Assembly: GCA_022826045.1 (NCBI GenBank)
Contig: JAJDVQ010000038.1
Coordinates: forward strand, 1-64,000
DNA: 64,000 nucleotides
DNA from: Acidimicrobiia bacterium
GTDB taxonomy: Bacteria; Actinomycetota; Acidimicrobiia; Acidimicrobiales; Poriferisodalaceae
Direction: 5' to 3'
The notes below the pieces were generated by a model. The model was not told the origin of the DNA and searched no databases. It saw only the letters and a list, made by a program, of their open reading frames with translations. Position numbers and translations under genes: made by a program. Positions within the stretch are counted from its first letter, which is position 1. The number at the start of each line of letters is the position of its first letter. This document shows positions 1 through 8,477 of the stretch, in pieces.

Positions 1-1
1 G

Positions 2-437
2 ATCGCTCTGGCCGCTGCGCGCTTCGACGCCCGCGAGGTCCCCGCGTCGCGCTCGGCCGCGCAGCGCCGCTCTCGGCGGCTGGACAAGACCGACGCCGTC
101 GACGCGGTCGCGTCCGCGCGGGCGCTGCTGGCCGAGCCCGCCCTCGGCCCGGTCCAGGCGCTGGAGGTCTATGACCCCCTCGTCGCGGAGATCGAGGCCG
201 TGCTCGAGCACCGCAGAACCCTTGTGGGGGCTCGGACATCGGTGCTGCACATCGCGTCGGTCACCCAGGCCCGCAGCCAGCCCGCCGCCGCCGCCCTGCC
301 CCGACCGCAAAACCGGCGAAAACAAGACCCGACGCGAAGCCAGACGAGCCCACAAACGCCACCTCGCCAACCGCGCCATCCGACGCATGCGGCGCGACGA
401 AAAACACCGACAACACACCCGACTACACGCCGCCTGA
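2..437 (+). pseudogene. IS110-family transposase remnant, internally deleted
   Basis: The reading frame from base 2 gives an N-terminal DEDD-type IS110 fragment with the signature LDKTDAVDAVASARALL, followed by a helical EIEAVLEHRRTLVGAR stretch. From about base 290 the similarity moves to the next frame, which gives the typical IS110 C-terminus (DRKTGENKTRREARRAHKR) and stops at 437. The middle of the protein, including the Tnp20 catalytic serine region, is absent. This is a deletion derivative that cannot encode a working transposase. The sequence after the stop (cttgacaagggagc) resembles the usual IS110 3' flank. The 5' part lies outside the window. Family assignment is from motif recognition. 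Confidence 0.7.
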
Positions 438-755
438 CGACTCCACTTGACAAGGGAGCGTCTGACAGGCCCGGAAGCTCAGATCGAATCGCGTCAGCCG
501 ATTCGTTCACCCTGAACGTAGGCTAGCGTTCATCGCCGTTTTGGCGGGTGACCGCCAAGAGTGAGATCTGCCCCCCACGCCAGTGGGGGGCAGATCTGCA
601 TTACGGGCGCCGGCGAGCTTCGATGTCCTCTGCGTCCTGCTGGGTAGGCAGCTGGCTGCAGTAGGGGTAACCGTGGCGGGCTTCCATGAAGTCGTCGAGG
701 TGGACGCGCAGGCGTTCGCCCGTATTCGAGAACAGTCAGAGGCCCGAGACGAGCG
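438..755. other. Intergenic stretch, no convincing gene
   Basis: This holds the 3' flank of the IS110 remnant and a strong hairpin (annotated separately). On the minus strand at 601-735 there is an open stretch of 44 codons containing GERLRVHLDDFMEARHGYPY. It has no usable start codon and reads like the tail of a small DNA-binding protein, but it cannot be assigned. No other gene is seen. Confidence 0.5.
564..597. terminator. Perfect 15-bp hairpin, probable bidirectional terminator
   Basis: AGATCTGCCCCCCAC (564-578) pairs perfectly with GTGGGGGGCAGATCT (583-597) around a GCCA loop. It lies downstream of the minus-strand peptidase gene that ends at 756 and downstream of the IS110 remnant on the plus strand. 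No long T tract follows on either side, so a termination role is inferred from position and stem strength. Confidence 0.55.
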
Positions 756-2348
756 CTACATGAAGTCGGCGGACGACAGCCCTGAAACAGCGGACCGCAG
801 TCTGGGCCGGTCCTCCTCGTCGATGAAACCCAGATTCCAGAGATGATCGACGAGTGCGGTTTGGCTGACGTTGAGACGCCGTGCCACTTCCTGAATGCCC
901 TCACGCTCGCGGATTGGCGACTTGCTCGAGGCGATAACCGACTGAACTCGGTCGGGCGGCATCAGCAGGAATGCCGCGAAGGCGTTCGCGCGCTGCTCTA
1001 TGGCTTGAGGCGCCCAGGGGCCGCTGGCGATCGCCAGGCTCGCTCCGTGGGAGCGGTCGTGAAGCAAGTGGCAGAGTTCGTGGGCCAGAGTGAACCTTCG
1101 TGCGGGCGGCATCTCCGATGACCAGTGGTTGAGGTTCAGAAGAATGGTCGGTGAGTGGTGTTCGCTCACGAACGACACTGCGCGCAGGTTTGCATCGCTC
1201 AGGTGGATCTCGTCAATTCGGACACCGTGGTCGCGCAAGAACGCTTCCACAGGAATCTCGGACTTCCAAGGCTCGATTTCGAAGTGTTCGTCGAACTCTT
1301 CCAGCAGTTCGTCCGCGAGCTCGTAGCCGTGCTTCCACGGCGGTTGTCTCGGGTCGAGATCTACATCCCAGACGGCATCGGCTAGCCCATCCGCTGGCGC
1401 CGGGTCGTACGCCTCCAGGAGATGTTCTGCGAGCGACAGCGCATCAGCTTCCGCAACGCTGGGAGCCGCTGACCCAAACAGCAGGGCAGCGGCACAGCTC
1501 CCCGACAGAACGACATCTGTTTCGCTGCGCGGACCCAGGATCGCATCGACAGCGGCCGCTCCGGCCTTCGTGCCTGCTCGCTCGACAGACTCCCGGATGC
1601 GCCGCCAGCGCGAAACGATTTCCTTTTGATTGCTCCCCAAACCGGCAACCCATGCCGTTCGCTGCTCAGCTCGCTCAGGCGACCGCAAATCGTTGACAGC
1701 ATCGACTAGTTCCTCGCACTGCTTGGACCCTGGGAGCCGCTCGTGGAGCCATTCCGCCGCGCAGCTGAGAATCTCGTAGAGCGGCTGTGCAACGGCCTGC
1801 GGATCTACGAACTGCGTGCCCTCGGGCGCAAGGAACTGCACATCACTTGCACCCGCCAGCGGAGTGGATGCCCAAGCGACCTCGATCTGGTCACGGAGGC
1901 GCCGAAGGCGCACGTCGGGAAGAAGACCTCCGTCGCGGGCCGCCCACAAGGAGTGGCGCTGCTGCCATTCGTACTGATACTCAAGAACGTCGCCCCGTTC
2001 GCCGCGGTCGTCGTAGGTGTACGACGCGGCGACTGCCGCTCCCTGGACATCCGCAGCGTTTCGGACTCCCTTGTTGCCGACGGGCAGACGCTCTTCGTGC
2101 AAGAGCGGGTCCCAGTTCGCGCACAGCCATTCGAGCAACGGCAAGAAATACCAGTGTGCGCTGTGGAGGGTCTCGCCTTGATCGACATGGGCGCAGAGGT
2201 TCTTGCCGTCTACCCAAATCTGCAGCGCTCCCCAGCTCTCAGACATTTCGGGGGTAGCAGCCGCGCCATCGTCCGGGTCATGGAGGAAGGTGAGCCGCAA
2301 CGCAAAGGTGGAGGTATCGCCAGCGAACCTCTCCCAGCGGATGCTCAC
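756..2348 (-). CDS. ImmA/IrrE-family metallopeptidase, long two-part protein
   Basis: 530 residues. The C-terminal third is an ImmA/IrrE (COG2856) zinc-peptidase domain: HELCH at about residues 422-426, then ANAFAAFLLMP, the usual third-ligand region, and a winged-helix-like tail (EVARRLNVSQTALVDHLW). The first 300 or so residues match no domain I recognise; they hold a WYFLPLLEWLCANWDPLL segment and an Ala-rich middle. Family members usually cut a repressor or anti-repressor to trigger phage or ICE induction or stress responses. The GTG start at 2348 overlaps the stop of the upstream small gene as GTGA, so the two are translationally coupled. It sits between IS remnants, which suggests acquired DNA. 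Peptidase domain sure; role inferred. Confidence 0.82.
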   Translation of the reverse strand: MSIRWERFAGDTSTFALRLTFLHDPDDGAAATPEMSESWGALQIWVDGKNLCAHVDQGETLHSAHWYFLPLLEWLCANWDPLLHEERLPVGNKGVRNAADVQGAAVAASYTYDDRGERGDVLEYQYEWQQRHSLWAARDGGLLPDVRLRRLRDQIEVAWASTPLAGASDVQFLAPEGTQFVDPQAVAQPLYEILSCAAEWLHERLPGSKQCEELVDAVNDLRSPERAEQRTAWVAGLGSNQKEIVSRWRRIRESVERAGTKAGAAAVDAILGPRSETDVVLSGSCAAALLFGSAAPSVAEADALSLAEHLLEAYDPAPADGLADAVWDVDLDPRQPPWKHGYELADELLEEFDEHFEIEPWKSEIPVEAFLRDHGVRIDEIHLSDANLRAVSFVSEHHSPTILLNLNHWSSEMPPARRFTLAHELCHLLHDRSHGASLAIASGPWAPQAIEQRANAFAAFLLMPPDRVQSVIASSKSPIREREGIQEVARRLNVSQTALVDHLWNLGFIDEEDRPRLRSAVSGLSSADFM

Positions 2349-2569
2349 GACTTACGCCTCTTGGCTTGCCGCAATACCCGTCTCGGGACAACGCCATGCT
2401 TGATCCAGTCGCGCACCAGCGGAGTCGGAACTTCGTTCCAGTCGACGGGATAGCCATGCCAGCGGTCGCCAACATGGTCGTGGCACTGTGCGCAATAGGC
2501 GCTCTCGCCGTCGGTGGCGTAGCGCTTCTTCCCAAACAAGCACGCTGTCTGCCAAAAGTTGATCGGCAT
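2345..2569 (-). CDS. Small Cys/His-containing protein coupled to the peptidase, probably frameshifted
   Basis: The 74-residue frame begins MPINFWQTACLFGKKRY and carries CAQCHDHVGDRWHGYP and a basic tail; the Cys/His spacing suggests a metal-binding knuckle. The overlapping frame upstream, from a GTG at 2648 behind GAGAGGAAG, encodes YEPNPKHKPVPTPGRRGS then ADADQLLADS. To my recollection this is the N-terminal half of the same small-protein family. One extra base near 2537 would separate the two halves; removing it gives a continuous protein of about 100 residues ending in the GTGA overlap with the peptidase gene. So this is either a recent pseudogene, a sequencing error, or a shortened protein starting at 2569. 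Function unknown. Confidence 0.6.
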   Translation of the reverse strand: MPINFWQTACLFGKKRYATDGESAYCAQCHDHVGDRWHGYPVDWNEVPTPLVRDWIKHGVVPRRVLRQAKRRKS

Positions 2570-2915
2570 CCGCGTGCCTTGGGCAGATCGAACCCCTGCG
2601 ACCAGGTGTCGGAACTGGCTTGTGCTTCGGGTTTGGTTCGTACTGCACAGGCTTCCTCTCAGCCGAACCTAGGGTGACCGCTGCTGCCGTGCACCGCACC
2701 AGCCAGCGCTGCTGGCCTGTCGGTCGACTCGCAAGTGCCAAGCGTAGAGGCGACAACAGGCATCGAACCTCACTGGGTCTTGTGCAGGCTGTGGGGTTCC
2801 CTGAGCTGTCCAGAGTTGAGTCCCTGGTAGTGGTGTATGGAGGGGGGCATTCCTTGGGCGCGTGATCACCGCGTCTACCTCTGGAAGTAACGACTCATCC
2901 AGAGAGGAAGACACG

Positions 2916-3137
2916 GTGATCAACCCCAACACGATGGACGCGCTCGGGTGGCTGCGCAAGCACCTGGACGAAGATGGCGGCAGTGACATGGTCCGCGAGA
3001 TGGTCGCGGCGTTCGCGCAGCAGCTGATGTCTGCTGAGGCGGACGCGGTCTGCGGTGCCGGCTATGGCGAGGTGAGCCCGGACCGGGTGAACTCGCGCAA
3101 CGGCTACCGCGAGCGGCGGCGGCCCGGTGCTGAATGA
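2916..3137 (+). pseudogene. IS256-family (Mutator) transposase, N-terminal remnant
   Basis: GTG at 2916, behind AGAGAGGAAG, starts VINPNTMDALGWLRKHL, then MVAAFAQQLMSAEADAVCG and VNSRNGYRERR. This is the standard N-terminus of IS256-type transposases (usual length about 400 residues). Similarity stops at about 3117 and the frame ends at 3137, so all three DDE residues are missing. The bases from there to 3293 hold a short open plus-strand frame and a Cys-containing minus-strand frame, neither recognised. The 267 bases before it (2649-2915) hold the small gene's leader and no gene. Confidence 0.8.
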
Positions 3138-3293
3138 CCGGCTCGAGGTGGTCGGCGTAGCGACGCAGCTGCGGGTGGCCCTCACAGACAGCGGCGGGTT
3201 CGCTGTCGGCAGTCTCAGCCTGCTGGCACCGGCAGTGGACGTGCTGGCGCTGCTCGACGGCGAAATCGGCAGGCAGTCCCACGCCGCTAGGCG

Positions 3294-5744
3294 TTGATGC
3301 ATCAGGATTCTTGCCTGCGGGCGGTTACTAGCTTGCGGCGGGTGCGACGTCTGACGCTGGTGGCGCTGTCGGTGCTGGTAGGCCTCGGCGGCGTTTTGGT
3401 GCTTCCGGCAGCAGCGGCGGGTGCTGCTGAGGGCGACGACAGTCCCGCCGGCTCGGATGTGTCGGTGATCCGCTATGGCGGCGCTGACCGTTATGCCACG
3501 TCCTTGCTGGTAGCCGAGGCGTTCGCGGCCGACGCCGGAGGCTCATTGGAGCGAGTGGTGCTGGTGTCGGGCGAGCGTTGGACCGACGCGGTGGTGGCTG
3601 CGCCGGTGGCGGGTGCGTTAGGCGCTCCGGTGCTGATGACTCAGCCAGATGAGCTGCGCGCCGACGCGCTGGAGTTCCTAGAGCGGGTGGGCGTCTCCAA
3701 GGCGCTGGTGGTGGGGCCTGATGCGAGCGGCGGCGCGCACGGTTCCGGGCGCGGTGTGGGCGCCGAGGTGCTCGACGCGCTCCGCGAGGCCGCGATCTCG
3801 GCGGAGCGAGTGGCGGGCGATGACCTGTACGCCACCGGTGTGGCGGCTGCTGGGCGGGTGACACCGGGCGCGATGGGCGATCTGGGCCGCACCGCGGTGA
3901 TCGCCAGCGGGGAAGTATTCGCCGACGCGCTGGTGGCGGGTCCGTTTGCCGCGCGGGGCATCCATCCGGTGCTGCTGAGCCCGCCCGGAGAGCTGCACGC
4001 CGACGTGGTCGGCTACCTGAGCGGCGCGGGTATCGAGCATGTGGTGTTGATGGGTGGCACTGCCGCGCTCAGCGACGCCGTCGAGCAGGCCGTGGAGGAC
4101 CTCGGCATCGACGTGTCGCGGGTGGCGGGCAGCACCCGCTACGACACCGCGGTGAAGGCTGCCGAGCAGGCCGAGGACCAATACAGCGCGGGTGCCGGCA
4201 TGACGTGCTTCGCCAACGACACGATCGGCGTTGCCCGAGCACGGGTGCCGTTCGATTCGTTCAGCGCAGCCCCGCTGCTGGGCCGGCTGTGCGCTCCGCT
4301 GGTGCTCGCCGACCCCGACAAGATCCCCGACGACACCGCCGCCTTCCTCGACGGCGCCCGCGATCAGCACGACGCCGTGGGCCTGCAGGTGTTCGGCGGC
4401 GACGCAGCCGTGTCTCAGGCCGCCATCGACACCTACCTCACCGGCGAGGAAGCGGAAGATGCCACTGCCGAAACAGATGATGCCGAATCACCGCTGGCAC
4501 CGTCGGGTGACGTTGACAGTTGCAAACCCCGCGGACTTACCGACACGACTGCCGGTTTCCCTTTGCCCAGCTGGACAGAATCGTCGACGGGCACGCTGCG
4601 GGTTGCAGCGCTGTTCATGGATTTCCCAGATGCGCAAGCGACGAGGAGTCCGGAGGCGGAAGGCGAGATCGGCCTGCCAGTCATGGAGGACTATCTCGAA
4701 GCTGCCAGCTACGGCGAACTCGACATCGAAGTGGTGCCGCACTACCACTGGCTGCGAGCCGATCATCCGTCCAGCGAGTATGTCGAGCACAGGGCGTACG
4801 GTTCGGGCTTGGACGAGCGTGCGGGCGCGCACGCCGTCGCGCTAGCGGACGCGGATGTCGACTTCTCGAACATCAATTCGGTCATGGTGGTTTTCCCCGG
4901 CGAGTACTTCGCCAACTCGGGCAACGCGGGCGGCACTGCCACCGCCGACGGCAACACCATGAACTTCTTCCGGGTCAACACCAAACGCCTGCAACCCGGT
5001 TTCCACGAACAATCCGAGTGGGTCCAGCGAGCGAACTCAGAATGGGGGATCTTGGCGGCGCACGAACTTGCCCACAACCTCGGCTTGCTCGATCTGTATC
5101 CCTTCGACGCGAGTGCGCATGCACGCCCTGCGGCGCTGAGCAACAAGGAATGGATTCCGGTCGAGATCGGCTTGATGGATCTCCACGGTTACTTCCTCGC
5201 TGATGCCTCAGAGATGTTGCGGCAGATCCGCACTTCGTATCCCGACGGCTACACCTACTGGTGGGATGCCTATGCCCTTCAATTGCTTGAGATGCTCGCT
5301 TGGAGCCGCTTTCAGCTCGGCTGGCTCGGCGACGAGCAAGTCTGGTGTGTCGATAACGGCGAGGCCAGCGTGGCACTGGCGCCGGTCGCTCAGCCCGGCG
5401 GTCGTGCAGCCGTCGCGGTTGTTCCGCTGAACGGTCGCGAGGTGATCGTGGTGGAGAGCCGTCGCAACCTCGGATACGACCGGGGCACCCCGCTGACGTG
5501 GCCACGTGGCGACACAACGAACCGACGGGCGTTGCTGCACGAAGGCGTACTCGTGTACACGGTCGATGCGAGCGTCCCATCGGGACAGTTGCCCATGCGA
5601 ATTGCTGGCGACAAGGGCGATGGCCAAGTGGCCGGGTTCCCCGTGATCGGTGTGGGCGAGTCGGTGACGCTGCACGGCTACACCATCACGGTCACCGCCG
5701 ACGACGGCAGCACCCACACAGTGTCCATCACCCGCAATTCCTGA
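3294..5744 (+). CDS. Secreted CWB2-repeat protein fused to an M6-like metalloprotease
   Basis: 816 residues. A basic N-terminus and hydrophobic stretch (VALSVLVGLGGVLVLPAAAA) form a signal peptide. Three cell-wall-binding repeat 2 (PF04122) units follow, each opening with an RYGGADRYATS-like motif, at about residues 54-150, 165-265 and 275-385. A Glu/Asp-rich linker leads to a catalytic module from about residue 420 that resembles immune-inhibitor-A (M6) peptidases: VAALFMDFPD near its start and HELAHNLGLLDLY at 590-602, where HELAH is the zinc site. The repeats should hold the enzyme on the wall while it cuts extracellular proteins. A GTG at 3340 (VRRLTLVALS) is an equally good start, since no clear ribosome site separates them. 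It is followed by the sigma-factor gene on the same strand. Confidence 0.85.
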   Translation: MMHQDSCLRAVTSLRRVRRLTLVALSVLVGLGGVLVLPAAAAGAAEGDDSPAGSDVSVIRYGGADRYATSLLVAEAFAADAGGSLERVVLVSGERWTDAVVAAPVAGALGAPVLMTQPDELRADALEFLERVGVSKALVVGPDASGGAHGSGRGVGAEVLDALREAAISAERVAGDDLYATGVAAAGRVTPGAMGDLGRTAVIASGEVFADALVAGPFAARGIHPVLLSPPGELHADVVGYLSGAGIEHVVLMGGTAALSDAVEQAVEDLGIDVSRVAGSTRYDTAVKAAEQAEDQYSAGAGMTCFANDTIGVARARVPFDSFSAAPLLGRLCAPLVLADPDKIPDDTAAFLDGARDQHDAVGLQVFGGDAAVSQAAIDTYLTGEEAEDATAETDDAESPLAPSGDVDSCKPRGLTDTTAGFPLPSWTESSTGTLRVAALFMDFPDAQATRSPEAEGEIGLPVMEDYLEAASYGELDIEVVPHYHWLRADHPSSEYVEHRAYGSGLDERAGAHAVALADADVDFSNINSVMVVFPGEYFANSGNAGGTATADGNTMNFFRVNTKRLQPGFHEQSEWVQRANSEWGILAAHELAHNLGLLDLYPFDASAHARPAALSNKEWIPVEIGLMDLHGYFLADASEMLRQIRTSYPDGYTYWWDAYALQLLEMLAWSRFQLGWLGDEQVWCVDNGEASVALAPVAQPGGRAAVAVVPLNGREVIVVESRRNLGYDRGTPLTWPRGDTTNRRALLHEGVLVYTVDASVPSGQLPMRIAGDKGDGQVAGFPVIGVGESVTLHGYTITVTADDGSTHTVSITRNS

Positions 5745-5914
5745 CTCCAGTCTGGCGCTGGACCGGCCGCAGCCTTGCTGCATTGCGTCCGGCCGACGGA
5801 TCGGTTGCAACTTCGCGACCTCCCGAAATGTGACGGCAATGGCTCTTGGGGGTCGCGGTAGCATCGTGTTTGACGGGAGCGATGGCGTTCTCGATGTTCG
5901 GATGCGTAACTGCA

Positions 5915-7543
5915 ATGGCCTTGCGCCTTGAAGACCGAGATCTGGTTCTCGCGTACCAAGCCGGCGACGACGAAGCGTTCGCCGAGCTGGTGCGGGAGTA
6001 CCGGCCGCAGCTGCTCGGTCACGCGCGCCGCAAGCTCGGCTGCCCCGAGGCGGCGGAAGACGCCGTGCAGGAAGCGCTGGTGCGGGCGCTGCGGGCCATG
6101 CCGCGGTTCAACGGCAACTACCTGGTGGGGCCGTGGCTGCATCGCATCCTGTCGAACGTCTGCAGCGACGAGGGCAACCGCCTGCGCCGCGACAGCGAGA
6201 AGACCGAGCGGTTCGCGTCGAACGACCGGGCGCTGAACCCGCCGTCGTCCATCGAGGACGAACTCGGCCTCGACATCGACGATTCCGAGCTGGCCGATGC
6301 GGTCGGCAACCTGTCCGAGCAGTACCGCGAGGCGCTCATGCTGCGCTTCGTGGAGGAACTGAGCTACGAGGAAGTGGCTGCCAAGGCCGGTGTGTCCGAG
6401 GAGAACGCCCGGGCACGGGTGTCGCGGGCCCGCAACGCTGTGCGGGCTGCGCTGAAGCTGGCAGCCGCTGCGCCGGTGGCCCTGATCGGGATGCTGCGCC
6501 GCGGCGAGCGTGCCGCCGCTGCGGTGACGAGCCAGTCGTCGCCCGGCAGCGGGCGGGCTGCGCTGCATTCGGCCATGCCGATGCTGGCCGAGACCGCCCC
6601 GATGGCCACACGGGCCGCTGCCGCCACGGCGAATGCGGCCACCGTCGGCGTGCCGGTGGTGGCCAAGGCCGCTGTCGGCTTCGGGCTGGCTACCGCCGTG
6701 ATCGCCCCGACAGTCGATTCGCCGGTGCACAAGGCGGCCGACCGGGTGCTGCCCGATTCTGTGATGGAAGTGCTGACGCCGCTGGCCGTGGAGCTGCCGA
6801 CGCCCGATGCGCCCGTGATCGTTCCCGCCGCCGCGCCGGTGACCGGTGTTGCCGACGTGGTCGACCCTGCTGGTTCCGAGGCGCCTGCGGAGGCTGCGGC
6901 CCCCGCGGCTGCTGCGCCCGTGGTGGAGGCAGCTCCGCAAGAGGCCGTGGCCGTGGCAACGGTTGCTGCTCTTGCTGCGACGCCGGTGATCGACGACAGC
7001 CAGGCTTCGGAGGCGGCCGCTGACGGTGCCGAGGAGATCGTCGAGACGAGCGTTGCGACGCAGGTCGTGATCCAGCCCGACACCGCGGTGTCGGCCAGCG
7101 GCAGCGTGCAGGGCGCCGAGCTGACATTCACGCCCTCGGGCGCCAGTCGCTACGACGTGGCCGGTTCGCTGTCGTTGACGGTCACCACGGTCACCACCTC
7201 CACGGTTGACGGCGTCGAGACCTCCGAGACGGTCACCTCCACCGAGTCGGTTGCGGTGATCTCGCCGAGCACAGCGTCGCTGGACGCTGCCGATCCGGCG
7301 GTCGACGAACGACGCTTCAGCGCCCTGCTGGTCTTCGCCCCCGGCGACGACGGCATGTCCGCCGAGATGCGCCTGGCCGCCCGCGGCACCGCCAACGACG
7401 ACGGCTCGCTGGCCATGACAGGCTTCTTCACCGCCGTCGGCACCGAGTCGCTCCCGCTCGTCGAGCGCGGCGACCTCTCCGGCATGCTCACCCTCGATGC
7501 CGAAGGCATGCCCGCCGCCCTCTCCATCACTCTCACCCAGTAG
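5915..7543 (+). CDS. ECF sigma factor with long membrane-crossing C-terminal extension
   Basis: 542 residues from the ATG at 5915; an ATG at 5882 is also possible. Residues 1-190 are a standard ECF sigma factor: region 2 (AFAELVREYRPQLLGHARRK, then EDAVQEALVRALRA) and region 4 (EQYREALMLRFVEELSYEEV and a helix-turn-helix ending RARVSRARNAVRAAL). ECF sigmas are usually about 200 residues. Here another 350 follow: a probable transmembrane helix near 240-266 (PVVAKAAVGFGLATAVIAP), an Ala/Pro-rich linker, then a Thr/Ser-rich beta-type domain (SLSLTVTTVTTSTVDG to the end). This suggests a sigma factor tethered to the membrane with an outer sensing domain. No anti-sigma gene is adjacent. Sigma domains are seen; topology is inferred. 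Confidence 0.82.
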   Translation: MALRLEDRDLVLAYQAGDDEAFAELVREYRPQLLGHARRKLGCPEAAEDAVQEALVRALRAMPRFNGNYLVGPWLHRILSNVCSDEGNRLRRDSEKTERFASNDRALNPPSSIEDELGLDIDDSELADAVGNLSEQYREALMLRFVEELSYEEVAAKAGVSEENARARVSRARNAVRAALKLAAAAPVALIGMLRRGERAAAAVTSQSSPGSGRAALHSAMPMLAETAPMATRAAAATANAATVGVPVVAKAAVGFGLATAVIAPTVDSPVHKAADRVLPDSVMEVLTPLAVELPTPDAPVIVPAAAPVTGVADVVDPAGSEAPAEAAAPAAAAPVVEAAPQEAVAVATVAALAATPVIDDSQASEAAADGAEEIVETSVATQVVIQPDTAVSASGSVQGAELTFTPSGASRYDVAGSLSLTVTTVTTSTVDGVETSETVTSTESVAVISPSTASLDAADPAVDERRFSALLVFAPGDDGMSAEMRLAARGTANDDGSLAMTGFFTAVGTESLPLVERGDLSGMLTLDAEGMPAALSITLTQ

Positions 7544-7648
7544 CTCCCGAGCACAGCCGCCCCGGCAGCAGCGGGCTTCCGCAGCGTGATGGTGATGCCG
7601 CGTCGGCTCACCCGCCGCGGCTGCCAGATGCCGGGGCTCGGCGAGCGG

Positions 7649-8437
7649 TCAGGCGTTCTTGATGAGGAGGCCGCCGTCTACGGGCAGGACGGCGCCGGTC
7701 ATGTACTGGCTGGCGGGCAGGCAGAAGTTGAGCGTGCCGTGGGCCACTTCCTCGGGCTCGGCGTAGCGGCCGAGGGCGGTGCGGCGCTTGGCGAAGATCG
7801 TCTTGTGCTCCTCGGAGATCTCCGCCGTCATGGCGGTGCGGATCGGCCCCGGGCAGATGCAGTTCACCGTGATGCCCTCACGGCCCAGCTCCACCGCCAG
7901 CGACTTGGTGAGCCCGATCACGCCGTGCTTGGCCGCCGTGTAGGGCGAGCCGAACTTGGTGGCGCCCCACCCCTCGGTGGAGGCGATGTTCACGATGCGG
8001 GCCGCATCAGACTGGCGCAGGTAGGGCAGCGCCGCCCGCACGGTGTAGGTGTGCGCCGTCAGCAGCACCTCGAGCGAGATGGCCCAGTTGTCCTCATAGT
8101 CCTCGGCGTCGATCGGCGAGAAGCGGGAGATGCCGGCGTTGTTGATGACGTGGTCGATGCCGCCGAACCGTTCGGCCACCTCGTCGGTGACCTGGTTGAC
8201 CCGGTCGCGGTTGGCCACGTCCATCGTCCAGCCTGCCGCTGAGCCGCCGGCGTCGTTGATCTCGGCCACCACGGCGTCCACCTCGGCCTGGCCAAGATCG
8301 GTCACCGCAACGTGCGCCCCCTCGTCGGCGAACACATGCGCCGTCGCCCGTCCCTGGCCCATGCCGGCCCCGGTGATCAGCGCCACCCGACCCTCAATCG
8401 ACCGGCTCAATGTCGACAGTCGCTTCGTCATCCCCAT
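7649..8437 (-). CDS. Short-chain dehydrogenase/reductase (SDR)
   Basis: 262 residues; the ATG at 8437 has GAGGAGA seven bases upstream, which decides the start over the longer open frame. It is a classical SDR: cofactor-binding TGAGMGQG near residue 20, NNAG, the catalytic Ser in NIASTEGWG, and YTAAK giving the Tyr and Lys. The C-terminus has the usual PVDGGLLIKNA ending. It oxidises or reduces a hydroxyl/carbonyl with NAD(P); the substrate cannot be read from sequence. Last of three co-directional genes (nitroreductase, SDR, SDR) that probably form an operon. Confidence 0.9.
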   Translation of the reverse strand: MGMTKRLSTLSRSIEGRVALITGAGMGQGRATAHVFADEGAHVAVTDLGQAEVDAVVAEINDAGGSAAGWTMDVANRDRVNQVTDEVAERFGGIDHVINNAGISRFSPIDAEDYEDNWAISLEVLLTAHTYTVRAALPYLRQSDAARIVNIASTEGWGATKFGSPYTAAKHGVIGLTKSLAVELGREGITVNCICPGPIRTAMTAEISEEHKTIFAKRRTALGRYAEPEEVAHGTLNFCLPASQYMTGAVLPVDGGLLIKNA

Positions 8438-8477
8438 TGCGAGTCTCCTCGTTGCGTTCGGTTGTCTGCGGCTGCGG

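Noticed and set aside
2920-3282. Cys-containing minus-strand frame across the IS256 remnant
   Set aside because: Overlaps the recognised transposase fragment, no start signal, no family match.
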